From assembly GCF_018390645.1 (NCBI RefSeq), contig NZ_JAHBGC010000029.1, forward strand, positions 124,001 to 188,000: a DNA stretch of 64,000 bases, written 5' to 3'. This DNA comes from Ancylobacter dichloromethanicus. GTDB lineage: Bacteria > Pseudomonadota > Alphaproteobacteria > Rhizobiales > Xanthobacteraceae. Below are positions 1 through 9,170 of the stretch, piece after piece. The translations under genes were made by a program, and so were the position numbers. The notes under the pieces are model-generated. The model searched no databases, had not been told where the DNA came from, and saw only the letters and a list, made by a program, of their open reading frames with translations. Positions within the stretch are counted from its first letter, which is position 1; the number at the start of each line of letters is the position of its first letter.

Positions 1-2
1 CC

Positions 3-329
3 CCGATCGCCTGCTCTTTCGAAAAGGTGTTCGTGTGCGAAGCGTCGGGCTGCGCGCCGTCGCAGGAACTTGGCACGATTGACCTGCCGGCGCGGTTTCT
101 CATCCATTTCGGCGAACAGATCATCGCCAGCACGTCGGATGACGATTTGCCTCATATCAGCTCGATCCAGAGCGTGATCGGGGACGGCGACACGCTGATT
201 CTCGACGGCAACGACAACATGTCCGCCTGGGCCATTGAGCTGTCGCCGTCGAAGTCGGCGGCAACGCTCACCACACTCGCCGGCGGCAAGGTGCTGAGCG
301 CGTTCGGAACCTGCCAGCCAGCGCCCTGA
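3..329 (+). CDS. C-terminal part of an unknown, probably exported protein (cut by window start)
   Basis: The reading frame is open from the first bases of the window to a TGA at 327-329, so the gene starts upstream. A GTG at 27 could serve as a start, but in-frame codons before it (encoding IACSFEKV) look like protein, which argues for a longer gene. The visible part has three cysteines (CSFEKV, CEASGC) and a final Cys near the C-terminus (FGTCQPAP), beta-rich composition and no membrane segment. This is typical of small periplasmic proteins. I do not recognise the family. It lies upstream of the tRNA on the same strand and shows no operon partner in the window. Confidence 0.5.
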   Translation, partial: PIACSFEKVFVCEASGCAPSQELGTIDLPARFLIHFGEQIIASTSDDDLPHISSIQSVIGDGDTLILDGNDNMSAWAIELSPSKSAATLTTLAGGKVLSAFGTCQPAP

Positions 330-458
330 GCGGCGGTGGCCTCAACACCGGCCAGGCGCGCCACCCGCCGGGCGCTGCGGTGAATTTCCGTTCCGGCTTT
401 TCGTCGCCGGCTTGCCACTTGGCGCCGCGCTCTTTTTCGTTATAGAGAACCGCACCAT

Positions 459-545
459 GCGGGCGTGGCGGAACCGGTAGACGCGACGGACTCAAAATCC
501 GTTTCTGGTGACAGAGTGTCGGTTCGAGTCCGACCGCCCGCACCA
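459..545 (+). tRNA. tRNA-Leu (anticodon CAA)
   Basis: The acceptor stem GCGGGCG at 459-465 pairs with CGCCCGC at 535-541, followed by discriminator A and an encoded CCA at 543-545. The anticodon loop CTCAAAA sits between ACGGA and TCCGT, so the anticodon is CAA (reads UUG). A long variable arm (around TTCTGGTGACAGAGTG) and the T-loop GGTTCGAGTCC fit a class II leucine tRNA of 87 nt. tRNA 3' ends are common integration sites, but no integrase or repeated 3' end is visible nearby. Confidence 0.97.
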
Positions 546-636
546 GTTTTCCAGCATGGCGCTCGGCTTTCGAGCGACACTCGCGGACCGCGGCCGCTGC
601 AGCAGTTCTTGCGCCTACGGCAGTTGGTGCAGCCGG

Positions 637-2532
637 TCAGCCGAGATATCCCTTCTTCAGCAGATAATCGAGAATCCGCTCCGCCGCCGCCTCGGCGGCG
701 AGCGCGCCGCCGGCGATGGTGATCTCGGCGTGAAGCGGAGGCTCGTAGGGGCTGTCGATGCCGGTGAAATTGCGGATCAGGCCGGCGCGGGCGCGCTGGT
801 AGAGGCCCTTCACGTCACGTTCCTCCGCGACCTCCAGCGGGGTATCGACGAAGATCTCGACGAACTCGCCCTCCTCGACCAGTTCACGGGCCATCTGCCG
901 TTCGGCGCGGAACGGGGAGATGAAAGAGACCAGGACGATGAGTCCCGCATCGACCATCAGCCGAGACACTTCCGCGACGCGCCGGATGTTCTCGACGCGG
1001 TCGACATCGGTGAAGCCGAGGTCCTTGTTGAGGCCATGGCGGACATTGTCGCCGTCGAGAAGGTAGGTGTGCTTGCCGAGCGCGGTGAGGCGCTTCTCCA
1101 CCAGATTGGCGATGGTCGACTTGCCGGCGCCGGAGAGGCCGGTGAACCACAGCATCACCGGCTTTTGGAGCTTCAGCTCGGCCCGGCTCGCCTTGGAGAC
1201 GTCGAGTGCCTGCCAGTGCACATTGGTCGCCCGCCGCAGCCCGAAATCCACCATCCCAGCGCCGACCGTCTGGTTGGACATGCGGTCGATGACGATGAAG
1301 GCGCCGGTCTGCGGAATCGCGGCGAAGGGGTCGAGCGCGACGGGATCGTGGGTGGCGACGTTGACGACGGCGACATCGTTGAGCGACAGGGTCTTGGCGG
1401 CAAGCTTCTGGAAGGAGTTGACGTCGATCCGGTGCTTGATCTCGGTCACCGACATGCCGACGGTGCGGGTGCCGATCTTCATCAGATAGGGCCGGCCCGG
1501 CAGCAGCGGCTCCTCGTGCATCCAGATGAGGTGGGCGGCGAACTGGTCGGACACTTCCGGCCGCGCCCCGGCCGCCGCGATCACGTCGCCGCGGGAGGCG
1601 TCGATCTCGTCTTCGAGGGTGAGGGTGATGGCCTCGCCGGCGCCGGCTTCCGCCAGTTCGCCGTCGGCGGTTACGATGGCGGCGACGCGCGAGGTCGCAC
1701 CAGACCCGGCCACGACCACCGGCTCGCCGACCCGCACCGTGCCGGACGCCACCGTGCCGGAGAAGCCGCGGAAATTCAGGTCGGGGCGGTTGACCCATTG
1801 CACCGGCAGGCGGAACGGACGCGTATCGGCGCCGCTTTCGACGTCCAGCGTGTCGAGATGGTCGAGCAGCGAAGGGCCGTCATACCAGGGTGTATTGGCG
1901 CTGCGGGCAATCACGTTGTCGCCGTGGCGGGCCGAGATTGGAATCGGCACGAGGGTGCGGAAACCGAACTCCGCCGCGAAGGCGCGGTAGTCGGCGACGA
2001 TCCGGTCGAACACGGACTGCGAATAGTCCATGAGGTCGATCTTGTTGACCGCCAGCACCACGTCTTTCAGCCCGAGCAGCGAGACGATGAAGGAATGCCG
2101 GCGGGTCTGGGTCAGGATGCCCTTGCGGGCGTCCACCAGGATGACCGCCACGTCGGAATTGGAGGCGCCGGTCGCCATGTTGCGGGTGTACTGCTCGTGG
2201 CCCGGCGTGTCGGCGACGATGAACTTGCGCCGTTCGGTGGCGAAGAAGCGGTAGGCCACGTCGATGGTGATGCCCTGCTCGCGCTCGGCGGCGAGCCCGT
2301 CCACCAGCAGCGCGAAGTCGAGATCCCCGCCGGCGGTGCCGTGCTTGCGTGAATCGGAGGCCAGCGTCGCCAGCTGGTCCTCGAACAGCAGCTTGGTGTC
2401 ATAGAGCAGTCGGCCGATAAGGGTCGACTTCCCATCGTCCACGCTGCCGCAGGTGAGGAAGCGCAGCAGCCCCTTGGCCTCGTGGGCCGCGAGATACTCG
2501 GCGGTGCCGAACGGCGCGATGGCTTCGTTCAT
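637..2532 (-). CDS. cysNC: Bifunctional sulfate adenylyltransferase subunit 1 / APS kinase
   Basis: This 631-residue protein fuses the regulatory GTPase subunit of ATP sulfurylase (CysN) to adenylylsulfate kinase (CysC). Together with CysD it turns sulfate and ATP into APS, which the C-terminal kinase phosphorylates to PAPS. The N-terminal half has the translation-factor P-loop GSVDDGKS near residue 30, DTPGHEQY for G3 and NKIDLMD for G4. The second P-loop GLSGAGKS near residue 465 starts the kinase domain, followed by [10 protein letters not shown] and [13 protein letters not shown]. The fused form (also called NodQ) is common in alphaproteobacteria. The start overlaps the cysD stop by one base (TGATG), so the two are co-translated. 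The cytoplasmic product feeds cysteine synthesis or sulfation. Confidence 0.96.
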   Translation of the reverse strand: MNEAIAPFGTAEYLAAHEAKGLLRFLTCGSVDDGKSTLIGRLLYDTKLLFEDQLATLASDSRKHGTAGGDLDFALLVDGLAAEREQGITIDVAYRFFATERRKFIVADTPGHEQYTRNMATGASNSDVAVILVDARKGILTQTRRHSFIVSLLGLKDVVLAVNKIDLMDYSQSVFDRIVADYRAFAAEFGFRTLVPIPISARHGDNVIARSANTPWYDGPSLLDHLDTLDVESGADTRPFRLPVQWVNRPDLNFRGFSGTVASGTVRVGEPVVVAGSGATSRVAAIVTADGELAEAGAGEAITLTLEDEIDASRGDVIAAAGARPEVSDQFAAHLIWMHEEPLLPGRPYLMKIGTRTVGMSVTEIKHRIDVNSFQKLAAKTLSLNDVAVVNVATHDPVALDPFAAIPQTGAFIVIDRMSNQTVGAGMVDFGLRRATNVHWQALDVSKASRAELKLQKPVMLWFTGLSGAGKSTIANLVEKRLTALGKHTYLLDGDNVRHGLNKDLGFTDVDRVENIRRVAEVSRLMVDAGLIVLVSFISPFRAERQMARELVEEGEFVEIFVDTPLEVAEERDVKGLYQRARAGLIRNFTGIDSPYEPPLHAEITIAGGALAAEAAAERILDYLLKKGYLG

Positions 2533-3440
2533 CAGAAGTATCCCTCGCGCTTCTTCTTTTCCATCGAAGCGGCCTCGTCATGGTCGATGAGGCGGCCGGC
2601 GCGTTCGGAAGTCCGCGCCAGAAGCATCTCGCCGACGATGGCCTCCAGCGTGTCAGCGTCGCTTTCGATGGCGGCGGTGAGCGGGTAGCAGCCCAGCGTG
2701 CGGAAGCGCACCCGCTTCATCTGCGGCACCTCGCCGGGCGCCAGCGGCAGGCGCTCGTCGTCCACCATGATGAGCTGGCCGTCGCGCACCACCACGGGGC
2801 GCTCGGCGGCGAAATACAGCGGCACGATGGGGATGTTCTCGGCGAGGATGTACTGCCAGATGTCGAGTTCGGTCCAGTTGGAGAGCGGGAACACACGGAT
2901 CGATTCACCGGGCCGGACGCGGGCATTGTAGAGGTTCCACAGCTCCGGCCGCTGGCTCTTCGGGTCCCAGCCATGGTTGGCGGTGCGGAACGAGAACACC
3001 CGTTCCTTGGCCCGGCTCTTCTCCTCGTCGCGCCGGGCGCCGCCGAACGCGGCGTCGAAGCCGTGCAGGGTGAGCGCCTCCTTCAGCGCTTCCGTCTTCA
3101 TGACATGGGTGTAGAGCGAGGAGCCGTGATCGAACGGGTTGATGCCCCGGGCGACGCCGTCCTGATTGGTGTGCACGAGGAGCTTGAAGCCCAGCCGCGC
3201 GGCGGTGGCGTCGCGGAAGGCGATCATCTCGCGAAATTTCCACGTCGTGTCGATGTGCATCAGCGGGAAGGGCGGCGGCGAGGGATGGAACGCCTTTGCC
3301 GCCAGATGCAGCATGACGGCGGAGTCCTTGCCGATGGAGTAGAGCATCACCGGGTTGCGGAATTCCGCCGCCACCTCACGCATGATGAAGATGGATTCGG
3401 CTTCCAGACGCCTCAGGTGCGTCATCCGTTCTGACGACAT
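2532..3440 (-). CDS. cysD: Sulfate adenylyltransferase subunit 2
   Basis: The 302-residue catalytic subunit of ATP sulfurylase belongs to the PAPS-reductase/N-type PP-loop ATPase family. It forms APS from sulfate and ATP with CysN. The conserved PP-loop [13 protein letters not shown] lies near residue 36, and [16 protein letters not shown] and the C-terminal [13 protein letters not shown] motif are typical of CysD; length matches the family. I chose the ATG at 3440. A TTG three bases upstream and an ATG at 3425 ([11 protein letters not shown]) are alternatives, but only the 3440 start has a plausible purine-rich site (aggcggg) upstream. It is the first gene of a two-gene operon with cysNC. 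No reductase genes (cysH, cysI) lie in the window. Confidence 0.95.
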   Translation of the reverse strand: MSSERMTHLRRLEAESIFIMREVAAEFRNPVMLYSIGKDSAVMLHLAAKAFHPSPPPFPLMHIDTTWKFREMIAFRDATAARLGFKLLVHTNQDGVARGINPFDHGSSLYTHVMKTEALKEALTLHGFDAAFGGARRDEEKSRAKERVFSFRTANHGWDPKSQRPELWNLYNARVRPGESIRVFPLSNWTELDIWQYILAENIPIVPLYFAAERPVVVRDGQLIMVDDERLPLAPGEVPQMKRVRFRTLGCYPLTAAIESDADTLEAIVGEMLLARTSERAGRLIDHDEAASMEKKKREGYF

Positions 3441-3443
3441 CAA

Positions 3444-3839
3444 ATCCCGCCTATCTACCAGCGACTTATTGCGAATCGTCCGGCGGGCGAATGTCTGCTT
3501 CCACCGCGGCGGCGGGCGGTGGCGACCATTCGGCTAGGAGGACGCCAGGGCAGAGTCCCGCGGCGAGGCCCAAGGCCAAGCCATGCTGCGAGCATCAATC
3601 CTGTGCCAATCATGTAAAGGCGGCCGGCGCCGGGGTCAATATCTCACAGATAAAAATCGTGATCGCTCAATAATACCAAAAATTCATGGTGATCAATTTA
3701 CATTTCCGCAGTGAGAATGGAGATGCCGTCCACCATGCCCGACGACCGGTCAGCCGACCGTCGGGCCTTGTGAGCCTGGGCGCCCGGGAATTCGGGCGTG
3801 CTCTATCGATAATTTGGAGACTGATTCACCGATCAGGCC
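3444..3839. other. Intergenic region between cysD and the formamidase gene
   Basis: About 400 bases without a convincing gene. It must hold the cysD promoter, since cysD is transcribed leftward. The part around 3620-3720 is clearly more AT-rich than the surroundings. At 3737-3766 there is an inverted repeat that could end the urt-formamidase transcript. Short open frames here (for example 3491-3673) have no coding character. Confidence 0.5.
3737..3766 (-). terminator. Possible terminator downstream of the urt-formamidase operon
   Basis: GCCCGACG at 3737-3744 and CGTCGGGC at 3759-3766 are perfect 8-base arms around a 14-base centre. They lie about 75 bases past the formamidase stop codon. There is no strong T-run, so termination is inferred from position and symmetry only. 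Confidence 0.4.
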
Positions 3840-4775
3840 CTAGAGCAGCGCCTTGGCGAGCAGCATGTGGACGCCCTTGTTGCCGTCCACCATCTGGGTC
3901 ACGCGCAGGTTTCCCGCCAGCGAGCACAGCATGTAGGCCTGGTTGCGCGAGAGATTGGTGCGCTCGCACACATGCTTCACCATTTCGCGCGTCGCCTGCT
4001 TGGCGGCGTCGTCGAGATCCTCGTCGAGGCCGATCGACATCAGGTGCGTGGCGCTTTCGGCAAAGGGCCAGTCGAGCGGCATGTCCTTGCGCAAGGTGAG
4101 GCGGAACGTACCGGTGACGCCGGTCTCCAGCGCCGTGATGCACACCTCGCCATCGCCCTGCACGCCGTGCCCGTCACCGGCGAAGAACAGCGCGCCCTCG
4201 TTGAACACCGGCAGATAGAGCGTGGTGCCGGCGCGCAGTTCCTTATTGTCCATGTTGCCGCCGAAGGCGCGCGGCACTGGCGAGCCACAGCGGCCCCAGG
4301 CCGGTGGCGGGGCGGTGGCGATGATGCCGAAGAACGGGTCGAGCGGAATCTCGGTGCCCCAGGGCATGACGCAGACATTTTTCGCATGGTCGACGACGGG
4401 ATGGATGGTTTCGTAATCGGTGAACTCGTCGGGCAGCGTGCCGAGCAGCGGCAGGATGGAGACGAAGCCCCAGTCCTGGCGCACCTTTACGTCGAGAATG
4501 TCCACCTGCAGGGTGTCGCCGGGCTTGGCGTCCTGCACATAGACCGGGCCGGTGATGAAATGGGGGCCGGGACCCTGCGGCAGGGTGTCCAGCGCCGCCA
4601 TGTAGTCGGCGGGAACGGGCAGGGTGTCCGGCAGCGTCTCCTTGCCGCCGGCGGGGAAGGAGTGCAGCGTCACCACATCTCCGGAGGCCACCTCCAGCAC
4701 CGGGGGCGTGGTGCTGTCGAGATAGCCCAACACCATGTTCTCCGGCGTGGCGGGGATTTCGAAGCGGCGCGACAT
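3840..4775 (-). CDS. fmdA: Acetamidase/formamidase family protein
   Basis: A 311-residue member of the FmdA/AmdA family, which hydrolyses formamide or short aliphatic amides to ammonia and the acid. Visible family features are the N-terminal beta-rich half with GDVVTLHSFPAGGKE, the GPVYVQDAKPGDTLQVDI segment, the central GRCGSPVPRAFGGNMDNKEL region and the FFAGDGHGVQGDGEVCITALE motif. The frame stays open far upstream through urtE, but the ATG at 4773-4775 has a good ribosome site (AGGAG) and matches the family N-terminus. It is the last gene of the urt operon, 32 bases after urtE. An amidase behind Urt-type transport genes resembles the fmd cluster of methylotrophs, so the importer may serve amides as well as urea. 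Confidence 0.85.
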   Translation of the reverse strand: MSRRFEIPATPENMVLGYLDSTTPPVLEVASGDVVTLHSFPAGGKETLPDTLPVPADYMAALDTLPQGPGPHFITGPVYVQDAKPGDTLQVDILDVKVRQDWGFVSILPLLGTLPDEFTDYETIHPVVDHAKNVCVMPWGTEIPLDPFFGIIATAPPPAWGRCGSPVPRAFGGNMDNKELRAGTTLYLPVFNEGALFFAGDGHGVQGDGEVCITALETGVTGTFRLTLRKDMPLDWPFAESATHLMSIGLDEDLDDAAKQATREMVKHVCERTNLSRNQAYMLCSLAGNLRVTQMVDGNKGVHMLLAKALL

Positions 4776-4807
4776 GGGGAACTCCTGAGGGTCGACGGGA
4801 TAAGGGT

Positions 4808-5500
4808 TCAGACGGCGATGAAGCGGGAGAGGTGGTCGCGGGTCATTGCCTCGGCGCGACCGGCCTCGACGACCGCCCCGCGCGAGAGGATGACGAAGGC
4901 GTCGGCGGTGTCGATGGCAAAGTCGAGATATTGCTCCACCAGCAGCACCGAGACGCGCCCCTTCAGCGCGCGCAGCACTTCGCCAATGGCGGCGACGATG
5001 TTGGGCTGGATGCCCTCCGTCGGTTCGTCGAGGATGAGCAACCGCGGCTGCGTGACCAGAGCGCGCGCAAGGGCGAGTTGCTGCTGCTGGCCGCCGGAGA
5101 GCGCGCCGCCGGGCCGTTTCCACATCTCGCGCAGTACCGGGAAGAGGTCGATCGCCTCCTCCATGGCCTGCGTGCCATAGGTGCCATGGGCGCGGGCGGC
5201 GGCCTCGACATTCTCGCCCACCGTCAGTTCGGAGAAGATCTCGCGGCCCTGCGGCACATAGGCGAGGCCGGCGCGGGAGCGCCGGTGGGCCGACCAGCCG
5301 GTCGCATCTGCCCCGTCGATGCGCACCGTACCGGCAGCGGGAGGTATCAGCCCCATCAGGCACTTCAGCAGGGTCGACTTGCCGGCGCCGTTGCGCCCGA
5401 GCACGGCGAGGCATTCGCCCGGCGCGATCTCGAAGCTGATCTGCCGCAGCACCTGCGCCGAGCCGTAATGCTGATCGAGGGTTTCGACGTGGAACTCCAT
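4808..5500 (-). CDS. urtE: Urea/short-chain amide ABC transporter, ATPase UrtE
   Basis: A 230-residue ABC ATPase of the HAAT (LivF-like) family. Walker A is GRNGAGKST, the signature is LSGGQQQQLALARAL, and Walker B is LLILDEPTEGIQPN, with the Q-loop in YVPQGREIF. The TEGIQPN form after Walker B is characteristic of UrtE/LivF proteins, and MEFHVETLDQHYGSAQVLR is a typical UrtE beginning. It couples ATP hydrolysis to uptake through UrtB/UrtC on the cytoplasmic face. It starts 2 bases after the urtD stop and is followed by the amidase gene, all in one leftward operon. Confidence 0.93.
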   Translation of the reverse strand: MEFHVETLDQHYGSAQVLRQISFEIAPGECLAVLGRNGAGKSTLLKCLMGLIPPAAGTVRIDGADATGWSAHRRSRAGLAYVPQGREIFSELTVGENVEAAARAHGTYGTQAMEEAIDLFPVLREMWKRPGGALSGGQQQQLALARALVTQPRLLILDEPTEGIQPNIVAAIGEVLRALKGRVSVLLVEQYLDFAIDTADAFVILSRGAVVEAGRAEAMTRDHLSRFIAV

Positions 5501-5502
5501 GG

Positions 5503-6231
5503 CTAGCGTCCCAGATAGACGTCGACGACCGCCGCGTCGGCGCGGACATGGGCCATCGAGCCCTCGAACAGTGTGCGGCCTTCATGCAGCACGGTGACCC
5601 GGTCGGCGATGCGCTCGACGAAATCCATGTCGTGCTCCACCACCACGATGGCGCGGTCCGGCCGCCTGAGCGCGCGCACCAGCGCCGCCGTGCGCTCCGT
5701 CTCCTCGTCGGTGAGGCCGGCGACCGGCTCGTCGAGCATCAGCACCTTGGGGTCGGAGGCGAGCACCATGCCGATCTCCAGCCACTGCTTCTGCCCGTGC
5801 GACAACTCGCCGGCGAGGCGGCCGGCCTGATCGGCCAGCCCGACGATCTCCAGCACCTCATCAATACGATCCTCCAGCGCCGGAGCGTCGAGACGGGCGC
5901 GAAAGCCGACATCGGCGCCGATGGCGATGTGCCGGCGCACGCTCAACCCCTTGAAAACACTGGGTTTCTGGAACTTCCGGCGCAACCCCGCGCGGGCGAT
6001 GGCGGCTTCACTTATCTCGGTCAGGTCGGTGGCCCCATCGAAAAGCACGCGGCCCTGCTTCGGCCGGGTGATGCCGGAGATGACATCGAGCAGGGTCGTC
6101 TTGCCGGCGCCGTTCGGGCCGATGATGGCACGCACCTCGCCATAGTCGATGGCCAGCGACAGGTCGTCGAGGGCGCGGAAGCTGCCGAATCGCACGGTCA
6201 CGCCGTCGACGAGCAGTGCGGTCAGGCTCAT
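5503..6231 (-). CDS. urtD: Urea/short-chain amide ABC transporter, ATPase UrtD
   Basis: A 242-residue ABC ATPase of the LivG-like type. Walker A is GPNGAGKTT, the signature is LSHGQKQWLEIGMVLA and Walker B is VLMLDEPVAGLTDEE. The KFQKPSVFKGLSVRRHIAIG segment and the LSHGQKQWLEIGM signature are hallmarks of UrtD rather than LivG. It pairs with UrtE as the nucleotide-binding dimer of the importer. Its start codon overlaps the urtC stop by 4 bases (ATGA), indicating translational coupling. Confidence 0.93.
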   Translation of the reverse strand: MSLTALLVDGVTVRFGSFRALDDLSLAIDYGEVRAIIGPNGAGKTTLLDVISGITRPKQGRVLFDGATDLTEISEAAIARAGLRRKFQKPSVFKGLSVRRHIAIGADVGFRARLDAPALEDRIDEVLEIVGLADQAGRLAGELSHGQKQWLEIGMVLASDPKVLMLDEPVAGLTDEETERTAALVRALRRPDRAIVVVEHDMDFVERIADRVTVLHEGRTLFEGSMAHVRADAAVVDVYLGR

Positions 6232-7325
6232 GGCCGCGACTCCCCGAGATCGGCCGCCAGCCGCTTGGCTCCCATGGGGCGCACGAACTTAAATTTCGCG
6301 ATGTCCATCAATCCGTTAGGGAAGACCAGCACCACCAGCACGATGAGGCCGGAGAGGATGAACGGCCAGATTTCCGGCGCGGCGGAGGACAGCCAGAACT
6401 TGACCGCATTGACCAGCAGGGCACCGATCACCGCCCCGACCAGATGCCCGCGTCCGCCAATGGCGACCCAGACCGCGATCTCCAGCGACAATTCGGGCGA
6501 GAGCACGCGCGGGTTGATGATGCCGACCTGCGGCACATAAAGCATGCCCGCCAGCATGGCGATGAGGGCGGACAGGCACCAGACGATGAGCTTGAGCCGC
6601 AACGTTTCGTAACCCATTGTGCGCAGGCGGGTTTCGTCGTCGCGGGTGGCGAGCATCAGCGCCCCGAAGCGGCTGCCCACGAGCCAGCGGCAACCCAGCA
6701 GAACCCAAGCCAGCACCAGCAGCGAGGCGACGGCCAGCGCCGTGATCATGCCGGATGTGCCCATCGGCCAGCCGAACAGAACCGTGAAACCGGTCATGCC
6801 GTTATTGCCGCCGAAGCCGGTGTCGTTGCGGAACATCAGCAGCATGGCGACATAGACCAACGCCTGGGTGATGATGGCGAAATACACGCCGCCGACCCGC
6901 GAGCGGAACGAGACATAGCCGAAGATGCCGGACACCAGCAGCGTCACCACCACCGCCACTGCCAGTGCATAAGGGAAGAACTCGAACCCCGCCCAGTAGA
7001 ACGGGAAGTCCTTCCAGCCCATGAACTGGAGAAAATCCGGCACCGTGGCGGTGATCTCGAAGGAATGCTTGAGCAGATACATCGCCATGAGGTAGCCGCC
7101 CAGGGCGAAGAACAGTCCGTGGCCGAGCGACAATATGCCGAGATAGCCCCAGATGAGATCGAGCGAGATCGCCAGCACGGCGAAGGCGGCGAGCTGGCCG
7201 ATGGCGTTGGCGAGGTAGCGCGACAGCGCGAACTCGGTTCCCGCCAGCCCCGCCATGGCCATGGCGACGAGGATGATGAGGCCGATGAGGAGGACGATGG
7301 GGCTGGTGGGACCGATACGGCTCAT
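6228..7325 (-). CDS. urtC: Urea/short-chain amide ABC transporter, permease UrtC
   Basis: A 365-residue inner-membrane permease of the LivM-like branch. It has about ten hydrophobic segments and family motifs such as DLIWGYLGILSLGHGLFFALGGY near the N-terminus and YVPQVGIINPRVLSPELSLE. The WVAIGGRGHLVGAVIGA loop that contacts the ATPase is intact. The frame extends 14 codons upstream, but the ATG at 7325 overlaps the urtB stop (ATGA) and gives the standard N-terminus. With UrtB it forms the translocation pore. Confidence 0.93.
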   Translation of the reverse strand: MSRIGPTSPIVLLIGLIILVAMAMAGLAGTEFALSRYLANAIGQLAAFAVLAISLDLIWGYLGILSLGHGLFFALGGYLMAMYLLKHSFEITATVPDFLQFMGWKDFPFYWAGFEFFPYALAVAVVVTLLVSGIFGYVSFRSRVGGVYFAIITQALVYVAMLLMFRNDTGFGGNNGMTGFTVLFGWPMGTSGMITALAVASLLVLAWVLLGCRWLVGSRFGALMLATRDDETRLRTMGYETLRLKLIVWCLSALIAMLAGMLYVPQVGIINPRVLSPELSLEIAVWVAIGGRGHLVGAVIGALLVNAVKFWLSSAAPEIWPFILSGLIVLVVLVFPNGLMDIAKFKFVRPMGAKRLAADLGESRP

Positions 7326-8944
7326 TTGCGGCGCCCCTTCACGGCGAACAGGCCCTCGGGCCGCCATTGCAGGAAGGCGATGATCATCAGGAGCACGATC
7401 ACCTTGGCCGCCACCGCGCCCCAGAGCGGCTCGATCAGCACATTGATCTGGCCGATGCCGAGCGCGGCGACGACGGTGCCGGCGATGGTGCCGACCCCGC
7501 CGAGCACCACCACCATGAAGGCGTCAATGATGAAGTTCTGGCCCATTTGCGGGTTCACCGAATAGATCGGCGACAGCGCCAGCCCGGCGAGCCCGGCGAG
7601 GCCCGAGCCGAGGCCGAACGCCATCATGTCGACCCGCCGGGTGGGGATGCCGATGCAGGCGGCCATGTCGCGGTTCTGCGTCACCGCGCGGATGTTGAGC
7701 CCGAACGGCGTGCGCCGCACCAGCGCCCAGGTCAGCGCCAGGGTGAGGGCGGCGAAGGCAATCGCGAACATGCGGTTCCAGGTGAAGATGAAGTCGCCGA
7801 TCACCGGCACGCCGCCGGTGACGTAGAACGGGGTCTCGAATTGCAGGTTCTGGGTGCCGAACACGACGCGCACCAGATTCATCAGGAACAGGCTCACCGC
7901 CCAGGTGGCGAGCAGGCTCATCAGCGGGCGCTTGTAGAGGTGGCGCAGCAGGCTGGCTTCCAGCGCGATGCCGATGGCGGCGGTGACGAGGAACGCCACC
8001 GGGATGGCGAGGATGAGGTACCAGTCGAGCAGCCCGGGCGCGACCGCGCGCAGCCCCTGCTGCACCAGCCAGGTGACATAGGCGCCGATCATGATCAGCT
8101 CGCCCTGGGCGAGATTGATCACGCCCATCAGCCCGAAGATGATGGCCAGGCCGATCGCCGCCATGAACAGGATGGAGGCGAAGCTGAGGCCGTTATAAAG
8201 CGTCGCCAGCGCGTCGCCGATAGCGATGCCGCGCTCGATGCGCGCGGTGGCGGCGTCGACGGCGGCGCGGAATTCCGGGTTCGCCTCATAGGCGGGATCG
8301 CGGGCGAGCGCGGAGATGCGGGTCAGCGCGCGGCGGCTGGGGTTTTCCGCCACGCGGCCGATGGCACGGATGCGCGCGGCCGGATCGGCGGCGTTGAGCG
8401 CGGCGGTCTGCGCCAGCGTGTCGATCTGTTCTTTCAGCCCGGCATCGGTTTCCGCTTCGGCCGCCCGGTCGAGCAGCCGTTCCGGGATCAGCGCCGGGCG
8501 ACGCTCCAGCGTCTTCAGCGCGGCGGCGCGCCGGGCCGGGTCGGGCGCGCCGCGCAGGGCGAAGGCGGCGTCGCCAAGCTCGAAGACGGGACGGTTCCTG
8601 AGGCTGAGCAGGGGCGCGCGCGGCGTGCCCGTGGCCGCGCGCGGGGTGCGGGTGACGGCATCGAGCCCGCCCTCCTCAAGCACCGCGCCAGTCTCGTCGC
8701 AGCCGAGCTTGCGGTCGATGGCGGCGCGCGCCAGCGGCGCGGCCCAGGCGCGGTCCTCGTCGGAGCCGGCGGCGGCGGTCGCCGCCAGAGTGGCGCCGGC
8801 CCGGCCCATCGCGCCGGCATCGCCGCACAGCTCCTGTACCAGGCCGGCGCGGTCGAGCGCCTGCGCCTGCGCCCGCGCCGGCGGGGCGAGGAGAAGGGCG
8901 CCGGCCAGGCCGGCAAGGAGGAGAGCGGAACGCGCCAGCTTCAT
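7322..8944 (-). CDS. urtB: Urea/short-chain amide ABC transporter, permease UrtB
   Basis: A 540-residue permease of the LivH-like branch. UrtB proteins are unusual in carrying a long periplasmic N-terminal region before the permease domain. Here there is a signal peptide (ALLLAGLAGALLLAPPARAQA), then about 200 hydrophilic, alanine- and arginine-rich residues with an N-terminal Cys pair, then the membrane domain from about residue 240 (LYNGLSFASILFMAAIGLAIIFGLMGVINLAQGE is split across two helices). Motifs VRAVTQNRDMAACIGI and VVVLGGVGTIAGTVVAA are typical. The frame is open to 10429, but the ATG at 8944 gives a full signal peptide and the usual length. Confidence 0.92.
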   Translation of the reverse strand: MKLARSALLLAGLAGALLLAPPARAQAQALDRAGLVQELCGDAGAMGRAGATLAATAAAGSDEDRAWAAPLARAAIDRKLGCDETGAVLEEGGLDAVTRTPRAATGTPRAPLLSLRNRPVFELGDAAFALRGAPDPARRAAALKTLERRPALIPERLLDRAAEAETDAGLKEQIDTLAQTAALNAADPAARIRAIGRVAENPSRRALTRISALARDPAYEANPEFRAAVDAATARIERGIAIGDALATLYNGLSFASILFMAAIGLAIIFGLMGVINLAQGELIMIGAYVTWLVQQGLRAVAPGLLDWYLILAIPVAFLVTAAIGIALEASLLRHLYKRPLMSLLATWAVSLFLMNLVRVVFGTQNLQFETPFYVTGGVPVIGDFIFTWNRMFAIAFAALTLALTWALVRRTPFGLNIRAVTQNRDMAACIGIPTRRVDMMAFGLGSGLAGLAGLALSPIYSVNPQMGQNFIIDAFMVVVLGGVGTIAGTVVAALGIGQINVLIEPLWGAVAAKVIVLLMIIAFLQWRPEGLFAVKGRRK

Positions 8945-9168
8945 CGGGAACTCAAAGCCGCACACGGTGAACGGCCGGGTGCGGCGGGTGAAAGGCGGAG
9001 TGGGTCGGGGCCGCCGTCGCGGCCCCGACGCCTCGGGCGAGGAAAAGCGTGAATCCCCGGGCCAGACCCGGGGATGAGGGGTGACGACGGCCCGGTGACG
9101 TTGTGACCACGAGCCGGCGATGACGGGATGCGAGCGCCGCGGCGCCGCGCGCTCGCGGGGCCCTCCCG
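8945..9168 (-). other. urtA-urtB intergenic region with stacked inverted repeats
   Basis: These 224 bases separate the binding-protein gene from the rest of the importer operon, while all other urt junctions overlap or nearly so. They hold GTCGGGGCC...GGCCCCGAC (9004-9029), a palindrome TCCCCGGG...CCCGGGGA (9054-9074) of a dispersed type, and a nested stem at the urtA 3' end (9122-9170). Such structures after a binding-protein gene usually limit read-through and protect the upstream mRNA from 3' decay. Confidence 0.6.
9054..9074. repeat. Dispersed intergenic palindrome, copy 1
   Basis: TCCCCGGG-CCAGA-CCCGGGGA, followed by tgaggg. The same arms and flank (tgggtccccggg...cccggggataagggtg) recur at 36675-36695, and a sister form is at 36588-36606. 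Palindromes built around CCCGGG with a 5-base centre are abundant between genes in Hyphomicrobiales. Confidence 0.7.
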
Positions 9169-9170
9169 TC
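9122..9170 (-). terminator. Strong nested hairpin at the 3' end of urtA
   Basis: The outer arms are GACGGGA (9122-9128) and TCCCGTC (9164-9170), and the inner arms are GCGAGCGC (9130-9137) and GCGCTCGC (9149-9156), all perfect. The stem includes the urtA stop codon. With no T-run it is more likely a partial terminator or mRNA-stabilising stem that lets urtA be expressed above the membrane genes. Confidence 0.55.

Noticed and set aside
459-545. tRNA-Leu as an integration site for an island
   Set aside because: No integrase gene and no repeat of the tRNA 3' end were seen downstream; the next genes are core sulfate-activation genes.
508-2352. A 614-codon plus-strand open frame opposite cysNC
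   Set aside because: It starts inside the tRNA and is antisense to cysNC; it is a GC-bias artefact.
3491-3673. Small open frame in the cysD upstream region
   Set aside because: Composition changes mid-frame into the AT-rich stretch, and there is no ribosome site or family resemblance.
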